This document shows positions 12,901 through 24,140 of a stretch of DNA of 64,000 nucleotides, one piece after another. The first letter of the stretch is position 1, and the number at the start of each line of letters is the position of its first letter. The stretch is from positions 1,898,936-1,962,935 of the forward strand of contig NC_030854.1 in NCBI RefSeq assembly GCF_000208745.1, written 5' to 3'. A program made the translations under genes and the position numbers. A model generated the notes under the pieces. That model was not told the origin of the DNA, ran no database searches, and was given only the letters and a program-made list of their open reading frames with translations. This stretch comes from Theobroma cacao. Lineage: Eukaryota > Streptophyta > Magnoliopsida > Malvales > Malvaceae.

Positions 12901-15100
12901 GCCCCACTTTCTATTTTTCCTCGTACGTATCTGAAACTAGAAACTACCGAGGTAATTTTCACAACAAGACAAGACAGGGGCTCTGAGCAAAGCTCCTAGG
13001 TGATATCTGAGCCATTTTTATTCATTTATAATGATGAAAGTAAGTGACCTTAAATATGTACTTTGTGATGTAAACAAACCCAATTTCCCTTTTTCTTCTT
13101 AGATAAGAAGATTAGGGTCCACCCCCCCCCCCCCCCCCCTTCCAATCATCAAACATTTGTCAAAACCATATTTTTGTTCCTCTTGTTAATGTTTAGGGTC
13201 ATCCCGTTGTCTTAAAAGTGTGTATCCTAATTAGAAATCCAGTTCATCTGTCAAACTCTTTGTCTGTTTATGAAGAAAATAGAGATTTGTGGTTCTCCTT
13301 ATAAAACCCAAGAAGGGAACAAAACCAAATCTATCCATATTTGGTACTGTTTGATCTTGGGTCAATGAAGATTAAAATCTTTCATACATATATTACAACC
13401 TATGAAATTCAAGCCTATTTGAAGATCTTTGTCTTGAATCAGTTTGCAATAGTTCATGCTCCGTCACAGAGTTATAAACATATTCATACAAAAAACTGTT
13501 GCAATGGCTGCAAATGTTGTGAAATGATTGAAATTCAAGGAAAAAAAATTCCACAAATCAAGGAAAGACAATGTGGTAAGCGTGGGAAAATTATATCTTA
13601 TAAATGAGTGTGTTATGGATTTAACATTAATAAAAAATGAGATGAGTATTTTCTCTATTTAATAAGTATGTTTTTGAATTGAAATTGTCAATTTTTTTTA
13701 ATTGAGAGAAGAAAAATTAAAATATTATTTTTAAATAAAAAATCACGAATTAATCAATAAACTAAATACTTAAGTATAAATTGAAATTATCATATCGTGA
13801 TAAATGTATTAATTATTTAAATAATAATAAAATAGTACAAATGCATTATATGAACTCTTAACTTAATGATTTTTTTTATAATATTTGAAAATTAAAAGAA
13901 GGTTCAAATCTTTTTCTTACATGAGCCCAAACAAGAAGTTCTCAAAGTTAAGTGCATATTCACAACACTATAAAAGCAACCCCACTTTTCAGTAGAGGGA
14001 GATTTTTAGGTTTTAGGCAAATATTGGTGAGGTCCCTTTGTGAAAGGACTGATAGGCACACCCACAATCAAAAGAGTGGCAGAGTGGGAGAGTGGAGACA
14101 CTTTCTTCTTTTGGGCTTAAGCATGAAAGGGAGGTTCCAATCACCATATCAACCCATGGAAAATTCTCAAAATAATCAAGGATGAGTGAAGAAAACAACA
14201 AAAGCAAAGATTTGTAAAGATATTCATTGAATAGTTATTGTTATTCCTCTAGATGTTAATTGCTTTTCTACTTCTTTTACATTTTTTAACAAATTGTACT
14301 TCTTTACCCCCATGGGGGGAAATTTCTAAATTTAAAAAATAAAAATAAAAATCATTTAAATAGATTGGTGGCAGAATATGTATCAATCTCAACTATTTGT
14401 TAGTAGAATGTGATAGAAATTAATTGAAAAAAAAAACCATAATATTAAATTTCATCCCTAATGGAAGCAACCCAAGAGACCCATTTTTGATATTAGTCTA
14501 CAAATGTAGACTTTCATCTCTTTTTCCATTGTTTTAAATTAAAAAAAAAAACAAATTTTACCAAAAATCAAACAATGGGTAATGACATAATTTATGCATC
14601 CTGCGAAAATACATTATTTTCATAGAGAAGGTTCACTTTTAATATTAATAGATTTTAAGTGAATTAAGATAAAACCCTCAGGATTTGGATTATTTTTATT
14701 TTTTTAAAAGATAAAAGCTTTATAAAAAAATCCAATAGTGTGATAATGATAGGATTTATTAATTTAGTGAAATTATTTTGAATACTAATGAATTCAAGAT
14801 GAATTTTTTATTATTATTAAAAAAATTGTCCCAAAACCATTGAAAAAAGAAAATTTTTATCTTCCATGCTAGTTAAGCTAGATTTTTTTAATTAATTTAT
14901 CTACTTATTTATTCAAATTGAAAGTAGAAAGGGAAAAAATTAAAAGAAATACAAGAAAAAGTAAAAATCGAAAAGATAAGTAAAATCTGGTTAGAGGAGA
15001 CTGTGGAGTATTGACCTCTCAAAAATGACGCGAGGAAAAGTGCACCGTTACCGTTACTTAACGGCGAGTTCAATCGGTGCTATCTAGTGTAGGCTTTTAC
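9966..15100. other. Long intergenic stretch with low-complexity tracts
   Basis: No gene was found in about 5 kb. Notable content: two C-then-A tracts (11213-11238 and 11332-11364), an unknown base at 11242, an 18-C run at 13122-13139, a TA microsatellite near 12712-12732, and AT-rich blocks at 11880-12620 and 13620-13940. Open frames at 11243-11656 and 13341-13607 are explained by homopolymers or lack domain resemblance. A moderately complex stretch at 13940-14210 shows no coding structure that I can recognise. Confidence 0.5.
11213..11364. repeat. Paired poly(C)-poly(A) tracts
   Basis: Twelve Cs followed by fourteen As at 11213-11238, then eighteen Cs followed by fifteen As at 11332-11364, about 120 bp apart and in the same orientation. 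The intervening sequence is ordinary in composition. The neighbouring unknown base at 11242 suggests sequencing trouble here. Confidence 0.8.
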
Positions 15101-15348
15101 TAACCGAACCTCTCTATATTGAGACGGTGCCTCACGGTTCTGTTTCCCTCTTCTCATTCACTTTCTTCTTTCTCCTTTTCTTTTTTTTTTCCTCGCTTCT
15201 CTGTTTGCCCTGTTCGGCTGTTCCTCTTTGCTCAGCTCTGTTTCTTTTTTTACGGCAAAACAAAGGAAGAAAACAAAATAGTGTTAAGCGTACCATAGAG
15301 GGAAGACAAGAAATAAAAAGAGAGATAGAGAGAAAGAAAGGGAAAAAA

Positions 15349-16155
15349 ATGGTGGGTAAGGTTGTGGATGATGATGATTTGGTGGAGATGAGCATCATAA
15401 TCGCTCATGGAGGTCCCTCTTCATCTCGATTCCTCGATGCTTATCCCAAAAGGTACTCTTTGAAGATCCCTTCATTTCTCTTCTAGAAAAAATTTCCTCC
15501 TTTCTTGGTTTTTCTTATCTTTTCAAAGTTGGGTCCTTTTTGTTAAACTCTTAAGATACAAATTTTTATCTTTTTTTTTTCATAAAAAGAGAAAATAAAA
15601 ATTTGGTTTTTGTTCTTTTTGATGGATTTGATGTTTTTGATTCAGTCATTCCCACCTGTGTTTGGAGGATTTCGGGAGATTCTTGGGTTAGGGTTAGATA
15701 TTGTCTTTCTTTAGCAGCTTTTTTAGAAAATCTCTTTCTGTCTCTCCCTAGGTAGAGATTGAAGAGATTTTTTGTTAGAAATATAGACTTCTTTTTTTCA
15801 AAACTGTATTTATACATGTTGTCGTTTTATTGATCTTTAGGGGGAAACCGGTTAGTTTTTCTTTTTAATGTTGGTTTTCTTGTATTTTTAATAAGTTGGG
15901 GTTATTGAATTGATAATTCTGTTAATTTTTGTGGGTTGTGTGGGGATTGTTGTTTTTTTTTTTTCTGATTGACAAATTCTAGGGTTTTGATGGAGGGGAG
16001 ATCATGTGGTGATTGATTTGATGATAGTGATGATGATGATGATGATGATGATGAAGGTGTTTAAAAGGTTGTTATTTTGTTGAATTCTTTGTTTTTTGGG
16101 GGAAATGGAAAAACTCAATCCACCAGCAACAACACCTACCCCTCCCAACGGATAA
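15349..16155 (+). promoter_or_regulatory. uORF-rich leader of the HSP20-like gene
   Basis: Three upstream ORFs precede the main ATG at 16162. uORF1 begins at 15349 in a good context (AAAAAAATGG); a GT donor at 15453 and an AG acceptor ending at 15982 join 15349-15452 to 15983-16016 in frame, giving a 45-residue peptide that starts MVGKVVDDDDLVEM and ends VLMEGRSCGD. uORF2 (16021-16083) is 20 codons and includes eight consecutive ATGs from a microsatellite. uORF3 (16105-16155) is 16 codons, lies in the frame of the main ORF, and stops six bases before its ATG. Such leaders usually reduce or condition translation; that effect is inferred. Without splicing, uORF1 would still stop at 15486. Confidence 0.6.
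16028..16053 (+). repeat. (GAT)n/(ATG)n trinucleotide microsatellite
   Basis: Eight tandem ATG units at 16030-16053 within the leader of the HSP20-like gene. Length variation would change the number of methionine codons of uORF2 without changing its frame. Confidence 0.9.
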
Positions 16156-16161
16156 GCTGAA

Positions 16162-17667
16162 ATGGGAGATTCTCTCCTCACGGCCTTGTCAATGGAGAAT
16201 CATCACCCTTCCACTCTCTTATCCATGGATTCAAGCGCTTCCTCTCATGACGAATTGGATTTGGAAATGAATAGGCAAATTGTTCTTTCTCGTCCGCCTG
16301 ATATCAATCTGCCTCTCTCTGCTGAGCGTAGCCCTCCCCTACAGCAATGGAACTCTGACCAGTGTGATATTTTGGATGTCGGGCTCCATTCACAAGTTTA
16401 TGAGACTGAGAGCTACCTCACTGTTCCCAAGCCAGGACGAAAATGTGCCAAGCGGGTAGATAGCATCTGGGGTGCTTGGTTTTTCTTTAGCTTTTACTTT
16501 AAGCCTGCTTTGAATGACAAATCGAAGGCCAAGATTATCCGTGATAGCAACGGTGTTACTGGTTTTGATAAATCAGATCTCAAGCTGGATGTTTTTATGG
16601 TTCAGCATGACATGGAGAACATGTACATGTGGGTTTTCAAGGAGAGACCTGAGAATGCATTGGGTAAGATGCAGCTTAGAAGTTACATGAATGGGCATTC
16701 TCGGCAAGGGGAGCGTCCATTTCCGTTCAGTGCAGATAAGGGATTTGTCCGATCACACAGGATGCAACGGAAGCATTACAGAGGACTGTCAAACCCCCAG
16801 TGTGTGCATGGAATTGAGGTTATTCCATCACCAAATCTCATGGCTCTTGACGAGGAAGAACAGAAAAGATGGATGGATCTTACTGCACGGGATTTAAATT
16901 TTACAATTCCACCTGAAGCTAGTGATTTTAGTTCATGGAGAAACCTTCCAAACACAGATTTTGAGCTAGAGAGGCCTCCTACCATAAAGAGTGTATCAAA
17001 TTCCCACTCAAAGAAGCTGCTTAATGGATCTGGGCTCAATTTGTCTACTCAGCCATCTAGCCATAGCAACGGTGATGGAATGGACTTGTCACTTGTCAGC
17101 AACAAAAGGAGGAAAGACTTTTTCCCTCACGGAAGTGATGAAGATTTCATTTTATCTGTCATTCCTCCATCTGACCGAATTCCTGATATGGAAATTCACC
17201 CCAGTGAGCCACTCTGGTTGAATGACTTCAGTGGGGTAATGAAAAATGTCTATGGGCCTGTTACAGCTGCAAAAACTATCTATGAGGATGAAGCAGGTTA
17301 CTTGATCATTATAAGCTTGCCTTTTGTTGATCTTCAGAGGGTTAAGGTCTCTTGGAGGAATACTCTCACTCGTGGTATCATAAAGGTATCTTGTGTGAGC
17401 ACATCTCGCATGCCTTTCATCAAGAGACATGATAGAACTTTCAAACTAACAGATCCTGCTTCTGAGCATTGCCCTCCTGGGGAGTTTGTTAGAGAAATTC
17501 CATTGTCAACTCGAATTCCTGAAGACGCTAACATAGAAGCATATTATGATAGGCCAGGATCTGTGCTAGAGATTATGGTGCCAAAACTGCGGGTGATGCC
17601 TGAAGAACATGAAGTCCGTGTTTGCCTTCGCCCTAATCTTGGAGGGAGTGATCTCATGTTGAAATGA
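16162..17667 (+). CDS. HSP20-like chaperone superfamily protein, 501 aa
   Basis: A single-exon frame of 501 codons begins MGDSLLTALSMENHHPS; an in-frame stop at 16153-16155 fixes the start. The N-terminal third is a conserved plant-specific region (about residues 90-235) with KCAKRVDSIWGAWFFFSFYF, DLKLDVFMVQHDMENMYMWV and PFPFSADKGFVRSHRMQRKH. A low-complexity Ser/Asn linker and a possible basic signal (NKRRKDF) follow. The C-terminal portion (about 365-495) has the beta-sandwich pattern of an alpha-crystallin/HSP20 domain (YGPVTAAKTIYEDEAGYLII, REIPLSTRIPEDANIEAYYD, VLEIMVPKL). It is far longer than small heat-shock proteins and belongs to the plant group annotated HSP20-like, such as Arabidopsis AT1G20870, whose role is poorly known. 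The spliced, uORF-rich leader suggests translational control. Confidence 0.88.
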   Translation: MGDSLLTALSMENHHPSTLLSMDSSASSHDELDLEMNRQIVLSRPPDINLPLSAERSPPLQQWNSDQCDILDVGLHSQVYETESYLTVPKPGRKCAKRVDSIWGAWFFFSFYFKPALNDKSKAKIIRDSNGVTGFDKSDLKLDVFMVQHDMENMYMWVFKERPENALGKMQLRSYMNGHSRQGERPFPFSADKGFVRSHRMQRKHYRGLSNPQCVHGIEVIPSPNLMALDEEEQKRWMDLTARDLNFTIPPEASDFSSWRNLPNTDFELERPPTIKSVSNSHSKKLLNGSGLNLSTQPSSHSNGDGMDLSLVSNKRRKDFFPHGSDEDFILSVIPPSDRIPDMEIHPSEPLWLNDFSGVMKNVYGPVTAAKTIYEDEAGYLIIISLPFVDLQRVKVSWRNTLTRGIIKVSCVSTSRMPFIKRHDRTFKLTDPASEHCPPGEFVREIPLSTRIPEDANIEAYYDRPGSVLEIMVPKLRVMPEEHEVRVCLRPNLGGSDLMLK

Positions 17668-19899
17668 AGTAGAGCATCTATGGAGAATTGTAAGGGTAGT
17701 TGCTATGGTTGGTGCTTAATTGTTTTTACTAACTTTGTACCATACAGTGTAATCTATGAAACAGAATGTATTCTCTCACTTGTCTCTTTCGCAATTTTTG
17801 CTCGCTAATTTTTGTGGTTTTTTCTCCATGATTCTGGTTAGCATTTGACTGTAACCATAATATATTTCAGACTTACATTTGATTTATTTATAACGATACT
17901 ATACCTTTTGGCTATTCAGCTCCTCTCTTAGTTTGGCTGTGTTTGTGGTAGCAATATCTCTCTCTAAGCACCTCTTGCAGCTTATTGAGTTTATTGAATG
18001 TTACTATCTGGACTCAATTCGCAGCTTGCTGGGTATTACTAGTATTTTGATGGGAGTTTGAACTTGCAGAGGAATGCTTCCTTGGCCAACAGATGATCCA
18101 CTGATATTTCCTGTTTCCTTTCATAAGAATTTTTGTTGGATTTTCCAACTGCTCCTCTTGGGACATGGCCAGTCACAGGTAAATTCCCAACGAGGAAAAG
18201 TAGATGTAACCCCTTTTATTTGATTCATTTGAACAACCCCTTCAGCCACGGAATAAGAAAATGGAGAAGTCGACCCCAACCAGAAGGCGACATTGACAAG
18301 ACTTGGGTCGTCTGGTTCCAAAAACAAGCTGATTTTGCTAGGAATGCTACCTAATACAGGAAGGGCAAAAACCTTGTCGAGACAAAAAAAAAGCCCACAC
18401 AGTGATGACACCTAACAACCTTTTTATCTATAACAAAGATCTAAAATGTTATTTTGGGTATAAAGATCTGTGCTAATAAGCTATCGTGGGGACTAAGTCT
18501 GGTGGCGTCAGCCATGTCTTTTCGCAAGCGTAAGACTAGTTGGGTGAAATGTGGTGAGGAGAGGGCCCCCCCTCCCCGAAAGGGTCCTGGAGGGGTCAGG
18601 GTTTAGGCAAACTCTGTTGGTTAAAGAGCGCAAGGTCAAGTTTGGCGTCTGCTTAGAATGACAGACGCTTCTTCCTCTTTTGGTAACTAGCAACTTCCCC
18701 AATGTCGTACTACTACTTTATCATCTTACGCGCTTTTCTTTCTCATCCGCGTTCTGAGATTGGATTTATCTCATTCATCATCTCCAGTTAGTGACTCAAC
18801 ATGTCTTTCTGTTTTTTTATCTGTTTCTCCCTTTTTCTATTGTCGGTTAGAGATAAACTATTCTTTGTCTTCTGCTTCGCTTTTCCTTTCTCCTCAATCT
18901 GTCTGTCACAGACTCAGCAGCAAGTAGTGACAAGGGGAAGGCTATTTTTCTATCATATTTCCTAAAATATGTGAGCAGGAACAACTCCTATCAAAGCAGT
19001 CAATCAATGATAATGTGAGCGAGGTTGAGAAAAGAAAACCAAAATGGAGGAGTAGAATTTAGAAAGAATCGACATTTTGGGGAGAATTATTCAAAGGTAG
19101 ATTTTGTGTATATATAAAAATCATGACTTATCTTTGTACTAAGTTTGCGTGCCGACACAGTGATAAGAAAGGAATCGTCCAAACTCCAAAAAGCCAAATC
19201 CCCCCATCTTTCATTTCCCCCGAGATTTTTCGACCCCCGGTCATTTAGTTAACGGTGGGGACTGTTAGAATATTGAAACGGAACTCTTCATTTCTATAAG
19301 CAAATTCGGCTTTTCAAATGAAAAGCAGCCACGAGAGCAGTTGGGTCAAATTTTGGGCATGAGCCATGCCGACTCAAAGTCCAAATCCATCCACAAACCC
19401 TTCTCCTACCAAATCCATTTCCTTATCAAAAACAACCCCACTCCGTGCGTACAACGAACAAGACACTCAAAAAAGAACAAACGAGGGGCCACGGCCATGA
19501 GTCCATGAGTGCCATTGGCCCACCGCCTCCTGTGAATCGAATGAACTTGAGAAGCACATGCGAATATCCTAGACGATTTTGCAACATAAGATTTTCCCTT
19601 CACGTGATTTTATTGACAATAAAAAGTAAAATCCCAGTGCCATAATAACCATAAAAAATGCAAAACAAATAGCCAGAAATAGGCAGGCAACGAAAGTCTT
19701 TATAAAAGTGCCTGGACCTGGCAATAGAATGTATAGGATGCTTAAAAACTGGCTTTAGACAAACTACTTAAAAGGAGTTCAAAGCCAGAAAATGATAGTT
19801 AAAACTCCGATTCAAAATACAAGAGAGAGAAAATATAAACCAAAGCCCTAACAGATTGGGGTAATAGAAGCAGATAAAAAAAAGGGCTGCTGAAATTTC
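17668..19899. other. 3' flanks of the HSP20-like and HSC70 genes; no gene seen
   Basis: The two genes converge here. 17668-17900 looks like a 3'UTR. 18120-18720 has balanced base composition and some open frames on both strands, but none shows a known domain. 18540-18600 is GC-rich (ggccccccc followed by gggtcctgg). The part just right of 19640 should be the HSC70 3'UTR. Confidence 0.5.
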
Positions 19900-22686
19900 T
19901 TAGTCCACTTCCTCAATCTTTGGGCCAGCACCGTTTCCACCAGCTGGGACATCCTCATCCATGCCACCCATGTCAGCACCAGCGCCTTGGTACATCTTGG
20001 CGATGATGGGGTTGCAGATGCTCTCCAATTCTTTCATCTTGTCTTCAAATTCATCTGCCTCGGCAAGCTGGTTGCTGTCGAGCCATTGGATGGCCTGCTC
20101 AATTGCGTCTTCAATCTTCTTCTTATCTGCTGGGGGGAGTTTGGCACCGATCTTCTCATCCTTCACTGTGTTCCTCATGTTGTAAGCATAGTTCTCCAAT
20201 GCGTTCTTTGCCTCGACCTTCTTCTTATGCTCTTCATCCTCAGACTTGTACTTCTCTGCCTCCTGAACCATCTTCTCAATTTCTTCCTTGGAGAGCCTTC
20301 CCTTGTCATTTGTAATGGTGATTTTGTTCTTCTGCCCAGTGGTTTTGTCCTCAGCAGATACGTTCAAGATACCGTTGGCATCAATATCAAAGCACACTGT
20401 GATCTGTGGAACACCCCTGGGAGCTGGTGGGATGCCAGAGAGCTCGAATTTACCAAGCAAGTTGTTATCCCTGGTCCTTGTTCTCTCACCTTCGTAGACC
20501 TGGATCAACACACCAGGCTGGTTGTCGGAGTAGGTAGAGAAAACCTGCTCCTTCTTGGTGGGAATGGTGGTGTTCCTTGGAATCAAAACGGTCATGACAC
20601 CACCAGCAGTTTCCAAACCAAGGGACAAGGGGGTGACATCCAAGAGCAGCAGATCCTGCACCTTCTCATTACCCTCACCACTCAAGATAGCAGCTTGGAC
20701 TGCAGCACCGTAGGCAACAGCCTCATCGGGGTTGATGCTCTTGCAGAGCTCCTTCCCGTTGAAGAAATCCTGCAAAAGCTGCTGAACCTTGGGAATTCTA
20801 GTAGAACCACCAACAAGCACAACATCATGGACAGTGCTCTTGTCCATCTTGGCATCCCTCAAACACTTCTCAACTGGTTCCATACACTTTCTGAAGAGAT
20901 CCATGTTAAGTTCCTCAAATCTGGCACGGGTAATGGTGGAGTAAAAGTCAATACCCTCGTACAAGGAGTCAATTTCAATGGTGGTTTGGGCAGTGGATGA
21001 GAGAGTTCTCTTTGCCCTCTCACATGCTGTCCTCAACCTCCTAAGAGCTCGGGGGTTACCACTAATGTCCTTCTTGTTCTTTCTCTTGAACTCCTGTACA
21101 AAGTGGTTCACCATTCTGTTATCAAAATCTTCACCTCCGAGGTGAGTGTCTCCAGCAGTGGCCTTCACCTCAAAGATACCCTCTTCAATGGTAAGAAGAG
21201 AGACATCAAAAGTACCACCACCAAGATCGAAGATCAAGACATTCTTTTCGCCGACACTGGTAGCCTTCTTGTCAAGACCGTAAGCAATGGCTGCAGCCGT
21301 GGGTTCATTAATAATACGCATGACATTAAGACCGGCAATGACACCAGCATCCTTTGTTGCCTGACGCTGAGAGTCATTGAAGTATGCGGGGACAGTAACC
21401 ACGGCATTCTTAACTGCAAAGCCGAGGTATGCCTCGGCAATTTCCCTCATCTTCATGAGGACCATAGAAGAGATCTCCTCAGCAGCAAATTGCTTCTCCT
21501 CACCCTTGTAAGAAACAACAATCATGGGCTTGTCACCAGGTCCAGAAATGACCTTGAATGGCCACAACTTAATATCACTCTGAACAGAGGCATCACTGAA
21601 TCTACGACCAATCAACCTCTTTGCATCTGTAAGGTAAAGACAAATTAAATTAGTTCAACCAAAACAAATAACAAAAAAAAAAAACTAACCAGAAAACTTC
21701 AATCTATAACCCAGTTATTCATACATAATAAACCATTCGAATGACCATCAAAGCACAAAAATCTTTTACTTTCACCACGTAACTTCACATACAGGAATTG
21801 TTAATTCATTTCAAACAATTGCCAATATGCAGTTTATAACTAACTTAGTTTAAGCGTAACGCGTAACTTCAATTAGAACGAGCACATATCCAATATTTTG
21901 AGCTTAAACTAAAAAATAAGAAGCTAAGTTATTACTAATACGTATTAAGCAAAAATATTGACCACACAACGTATATAATATTATAATTAAACTAAGTTGT
22001 ACACTAAGAGATAATAAACGCAGATCAATAAAATTTCAAAGATTAAGACAATAAACAATTAAACGAAAATTATAATCATCAAAATAATAATTTTCTTTAA
22101 TTTTAAACGGCTCTGTTTAAAAGTAAGAGTCAAGGTCAAACAAAACTATGACTAAAACTAAAACTACACAATAACAGATCTAATAATCAAGTCAGAAGCT
22201 CTCATTTATTGAAAAGGTAACAGCACCTTAAGTTTAAAATGAACGAAGAGAGATTTAGATCTGAACTAAAAAGTCAGCTCAAGCTACAGCGATGCCTTAT
22301 TAAATCTTAGCACTCTTAGCTCGTAAAGTTCAGATCTGTATTTTTTTTTTCTTAACAAAAACTAACCGTCGCATAGATCTATCTAAACATTTCCAGATCC
22401 AATCAAAACACAATATCTAAACAAAACAGACGAAAGCAAATTTCAAAATTAAATGAAAGAGTCGAAGCTTACCGAAGACAGTGTTCACGGGGTTCATGGC
22501 GACCTGGTTCTTTGCTGCATCTCCAATCAAACGCTCGGTATCTGTAAATCCAACATAGGACGGCGTCGTTCTGTTACCTTGATCGTTAGCTATGATCTCA
22601 ACACGATCATGTTGCCAAACGCCAACGCAAGAATAAGTGGTTCCGAGATCGATTCCGATCGCTGGACCTTCTCCTTTACCGGCCAT
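19900..22686 (-). CDS. HSC70: Cytosolic heat-shock cognate 70 kDa protein (HSC70), 2 exons, 646 aa
   Basis: Exon 1 is 22686-22473, exon 2 is 21626-19900; they join in frame through a split Asp codon ([14 protein letters not shown]) to give 646 residues, the normal length. ATPase-domain signatures are all present: [14 protein letters not shown] near residue 13, [16 protein letters not shown] near 200 and [16 protein letters not shown] near 340. The substrate-binding domain and helical lid follow, and the protein ends GPKIEEVD, the EEVD tail that binds TPR co-chaperones and marks cytosolic/nuclear HSP70. It folds and refolds proteins using ATP with J-proteins and nucleotide exchange factors. 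The intron after about codon 71 is the conserved position in plant HSC70 genes. A TATA box and a perfect heat-shock element lie upstream, so both constitutive and heat-induced expression are plausible. Confidence 0.97.
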
Positions 22687-22822
22687 TACTTTCTCTTCTT
22701 TGGCTGTGTCGACGAAAAAGAATATAAAAAACGAAAGGAAGCAAAAAAAATATAGAATAAAAGAGAGAAACAGCTACGCACAGCTAGGGTTTCAAGTGGC
22801 CGAGCAAGAAGAAAAGAGTTGG

Positions 22823-22861
22823 TTTATATAGAGTTTTTTTAGTCTTGTTTCGAGAATGTTC
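22823..22861 (-). promoter_or_regulatory. HSC70 core promoter: TATA box and perfect heat-shock element
   Basis: Reading toward the gene, TATATAAA at 22830-22823 lies about 137 nt upstream of the ATG. Immediately upstream, 22849-22861 carries TTCgaGAAtgTTC, three perfectly spaced inverted nGAAn units, the consensus site for heat-shock factor trimers. A second, two-unit site (GAAgaTTC) lies at 23135-23142. Confidence 0.85.
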
Positions 22862-23519
22862 TAATCCCTGGACTCTAGGAACCGTCCGATCTTATAAATG
22901 ATTTAACGGTTCTAGATTGTATTTTCTTATTTTGCCGCGAGTGTACGGGGGCTTTTAAATACTCGGTTAAAATTATCGAGTAAATTCCTGCCACGTCTTT
23001 AAAATGAATAGTGTACAGAAATTTGATGGGATCTAGACCGTCCGTTCAGAAATCTCTCAGGTTCAATGGCTGGAAAGGGTGCATGAACCAGGGGCGTCTT
23101 GTTATGGCTGTTCTCATTGGACTGTCACCGTCCAGAAGATTCTACGGAGACAAAGCTAAAGGAAATTCAAAGACTTAAACTTTTGTCTTCGTCGGACAAC
23201 ACGCAAATTAGGATTGGGGAAAAGACGTAAAAGGACACCACGAATGGGCCATGTTCCTTTTTGGTTCACGTGATGGAATTGTTGAAGGAAGTGTTCGGAA
23301 GTTGCTAAAATAGGAAAGTTAGCTGAAGAAAATGATGGGTTACAAATGTATAAATCTACTTATATAATGAAAAATGTTTTTTCTTTTCTCGAGATATTTA
23401 CATGTAGATGTAAATGAAGAGATACATCACAGATGTCCGCTTTTATTTACAATAACTTAAAATTAAACTCCGAATATTTTTCAAAACCATCAAATAAAAA
23501 TAAATTGGCATGCTATTTT

Positions 23520-23940
23520 AAAAAATATATAAATTATTTTAAAAAATTAAAATAAATCTTCAATCTTTTATTATATTTAATTAAATTTTTATATTTTTAT
23601 TTTAAATCAAATAAGTCTTTATAGTTAATAAATTATTAACTAACATTATTGAAAATGTCACATATCATCTTTTATTCACATAACATTAATATAAATAATA
23701 AAAAATATAATATAATCATGTCATCTGTCATATCAACATTCACTATAAAATATTATTATACCATATCAACATTATATTATATAAAATAATAAATAATATT
23801 TTAATTAATATTAATTAATTAATTATAAATTATAAGAATTTATTAAATTTAAAATAAAAATAAAAAAAGTTATTAAATATGATAAAATAATAAAATTTAT
23901 TTAAAATTTTTAAAATAATTTAATAACTTATTTAAATATT
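23520..23940. repeat. AT-rich inverted-repeat (MITE-like) element, copy 1
   Basis: The left end (around 23569-23610, ttattatatttaattaaat then atatttttattttaaat) recurs in inverted, diverged form near 23840-23900. Similar ends and core words recur at 41030-41440, 52000-52400 and 52880-53300. Boundaries are approximate and the family name is unknown to me. Confidence 0.5.
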
Positions 23941-24090
23941 ATATCATATAAATTTTGTCTACATGTGATCCAATATCAAATCATAATCGTTACTTCATCT
24001 TCTTAGCCATAAAATTTTAATGGCTAGAGAAGCACAAGTGAAATTAAGATTAAATGCCTCGATGACACTTTGGAGCATCTTTTCCGTCAA

Positions 24091-24140
24091 GTTGCCAAAA
24101 TCAAGCCTTGTAGTTGTTGCCAAAATCAAGCCTTGTAGTT
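24091..24140. repeat. Perfect 25-bp tandem duplication
   Basis: The unit gttgccaaaatcaagccttg plus tagtt occurs twice without mismatch at 24091-24115 and 24116-24140, followed by a partial third unit. A perfect match suggests a recent slippage event. Confidence 0.9.

Noticed and set aside
13341..13607. 88-codon frame with a Cys cluster (NCCNGCKCCEM)
   Set aside because: No promoter, partner exon or family match; Cys cluster is short and the surroundings are AT-rich spacer.
15127..15398. Frames on both strands upstream of uORF1
   Set aside because: Translation of a polypyrimidine/polypurine leader; Phe/Leu- and Lys/Arg-rich without family match.
19987..21000. 337-codon open frame antisense to HSC70 exon 2
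   Set aside because: Long antisense frames are a known by-product of HSP70 codon usage; the other strand has a full, conserved HSC70.
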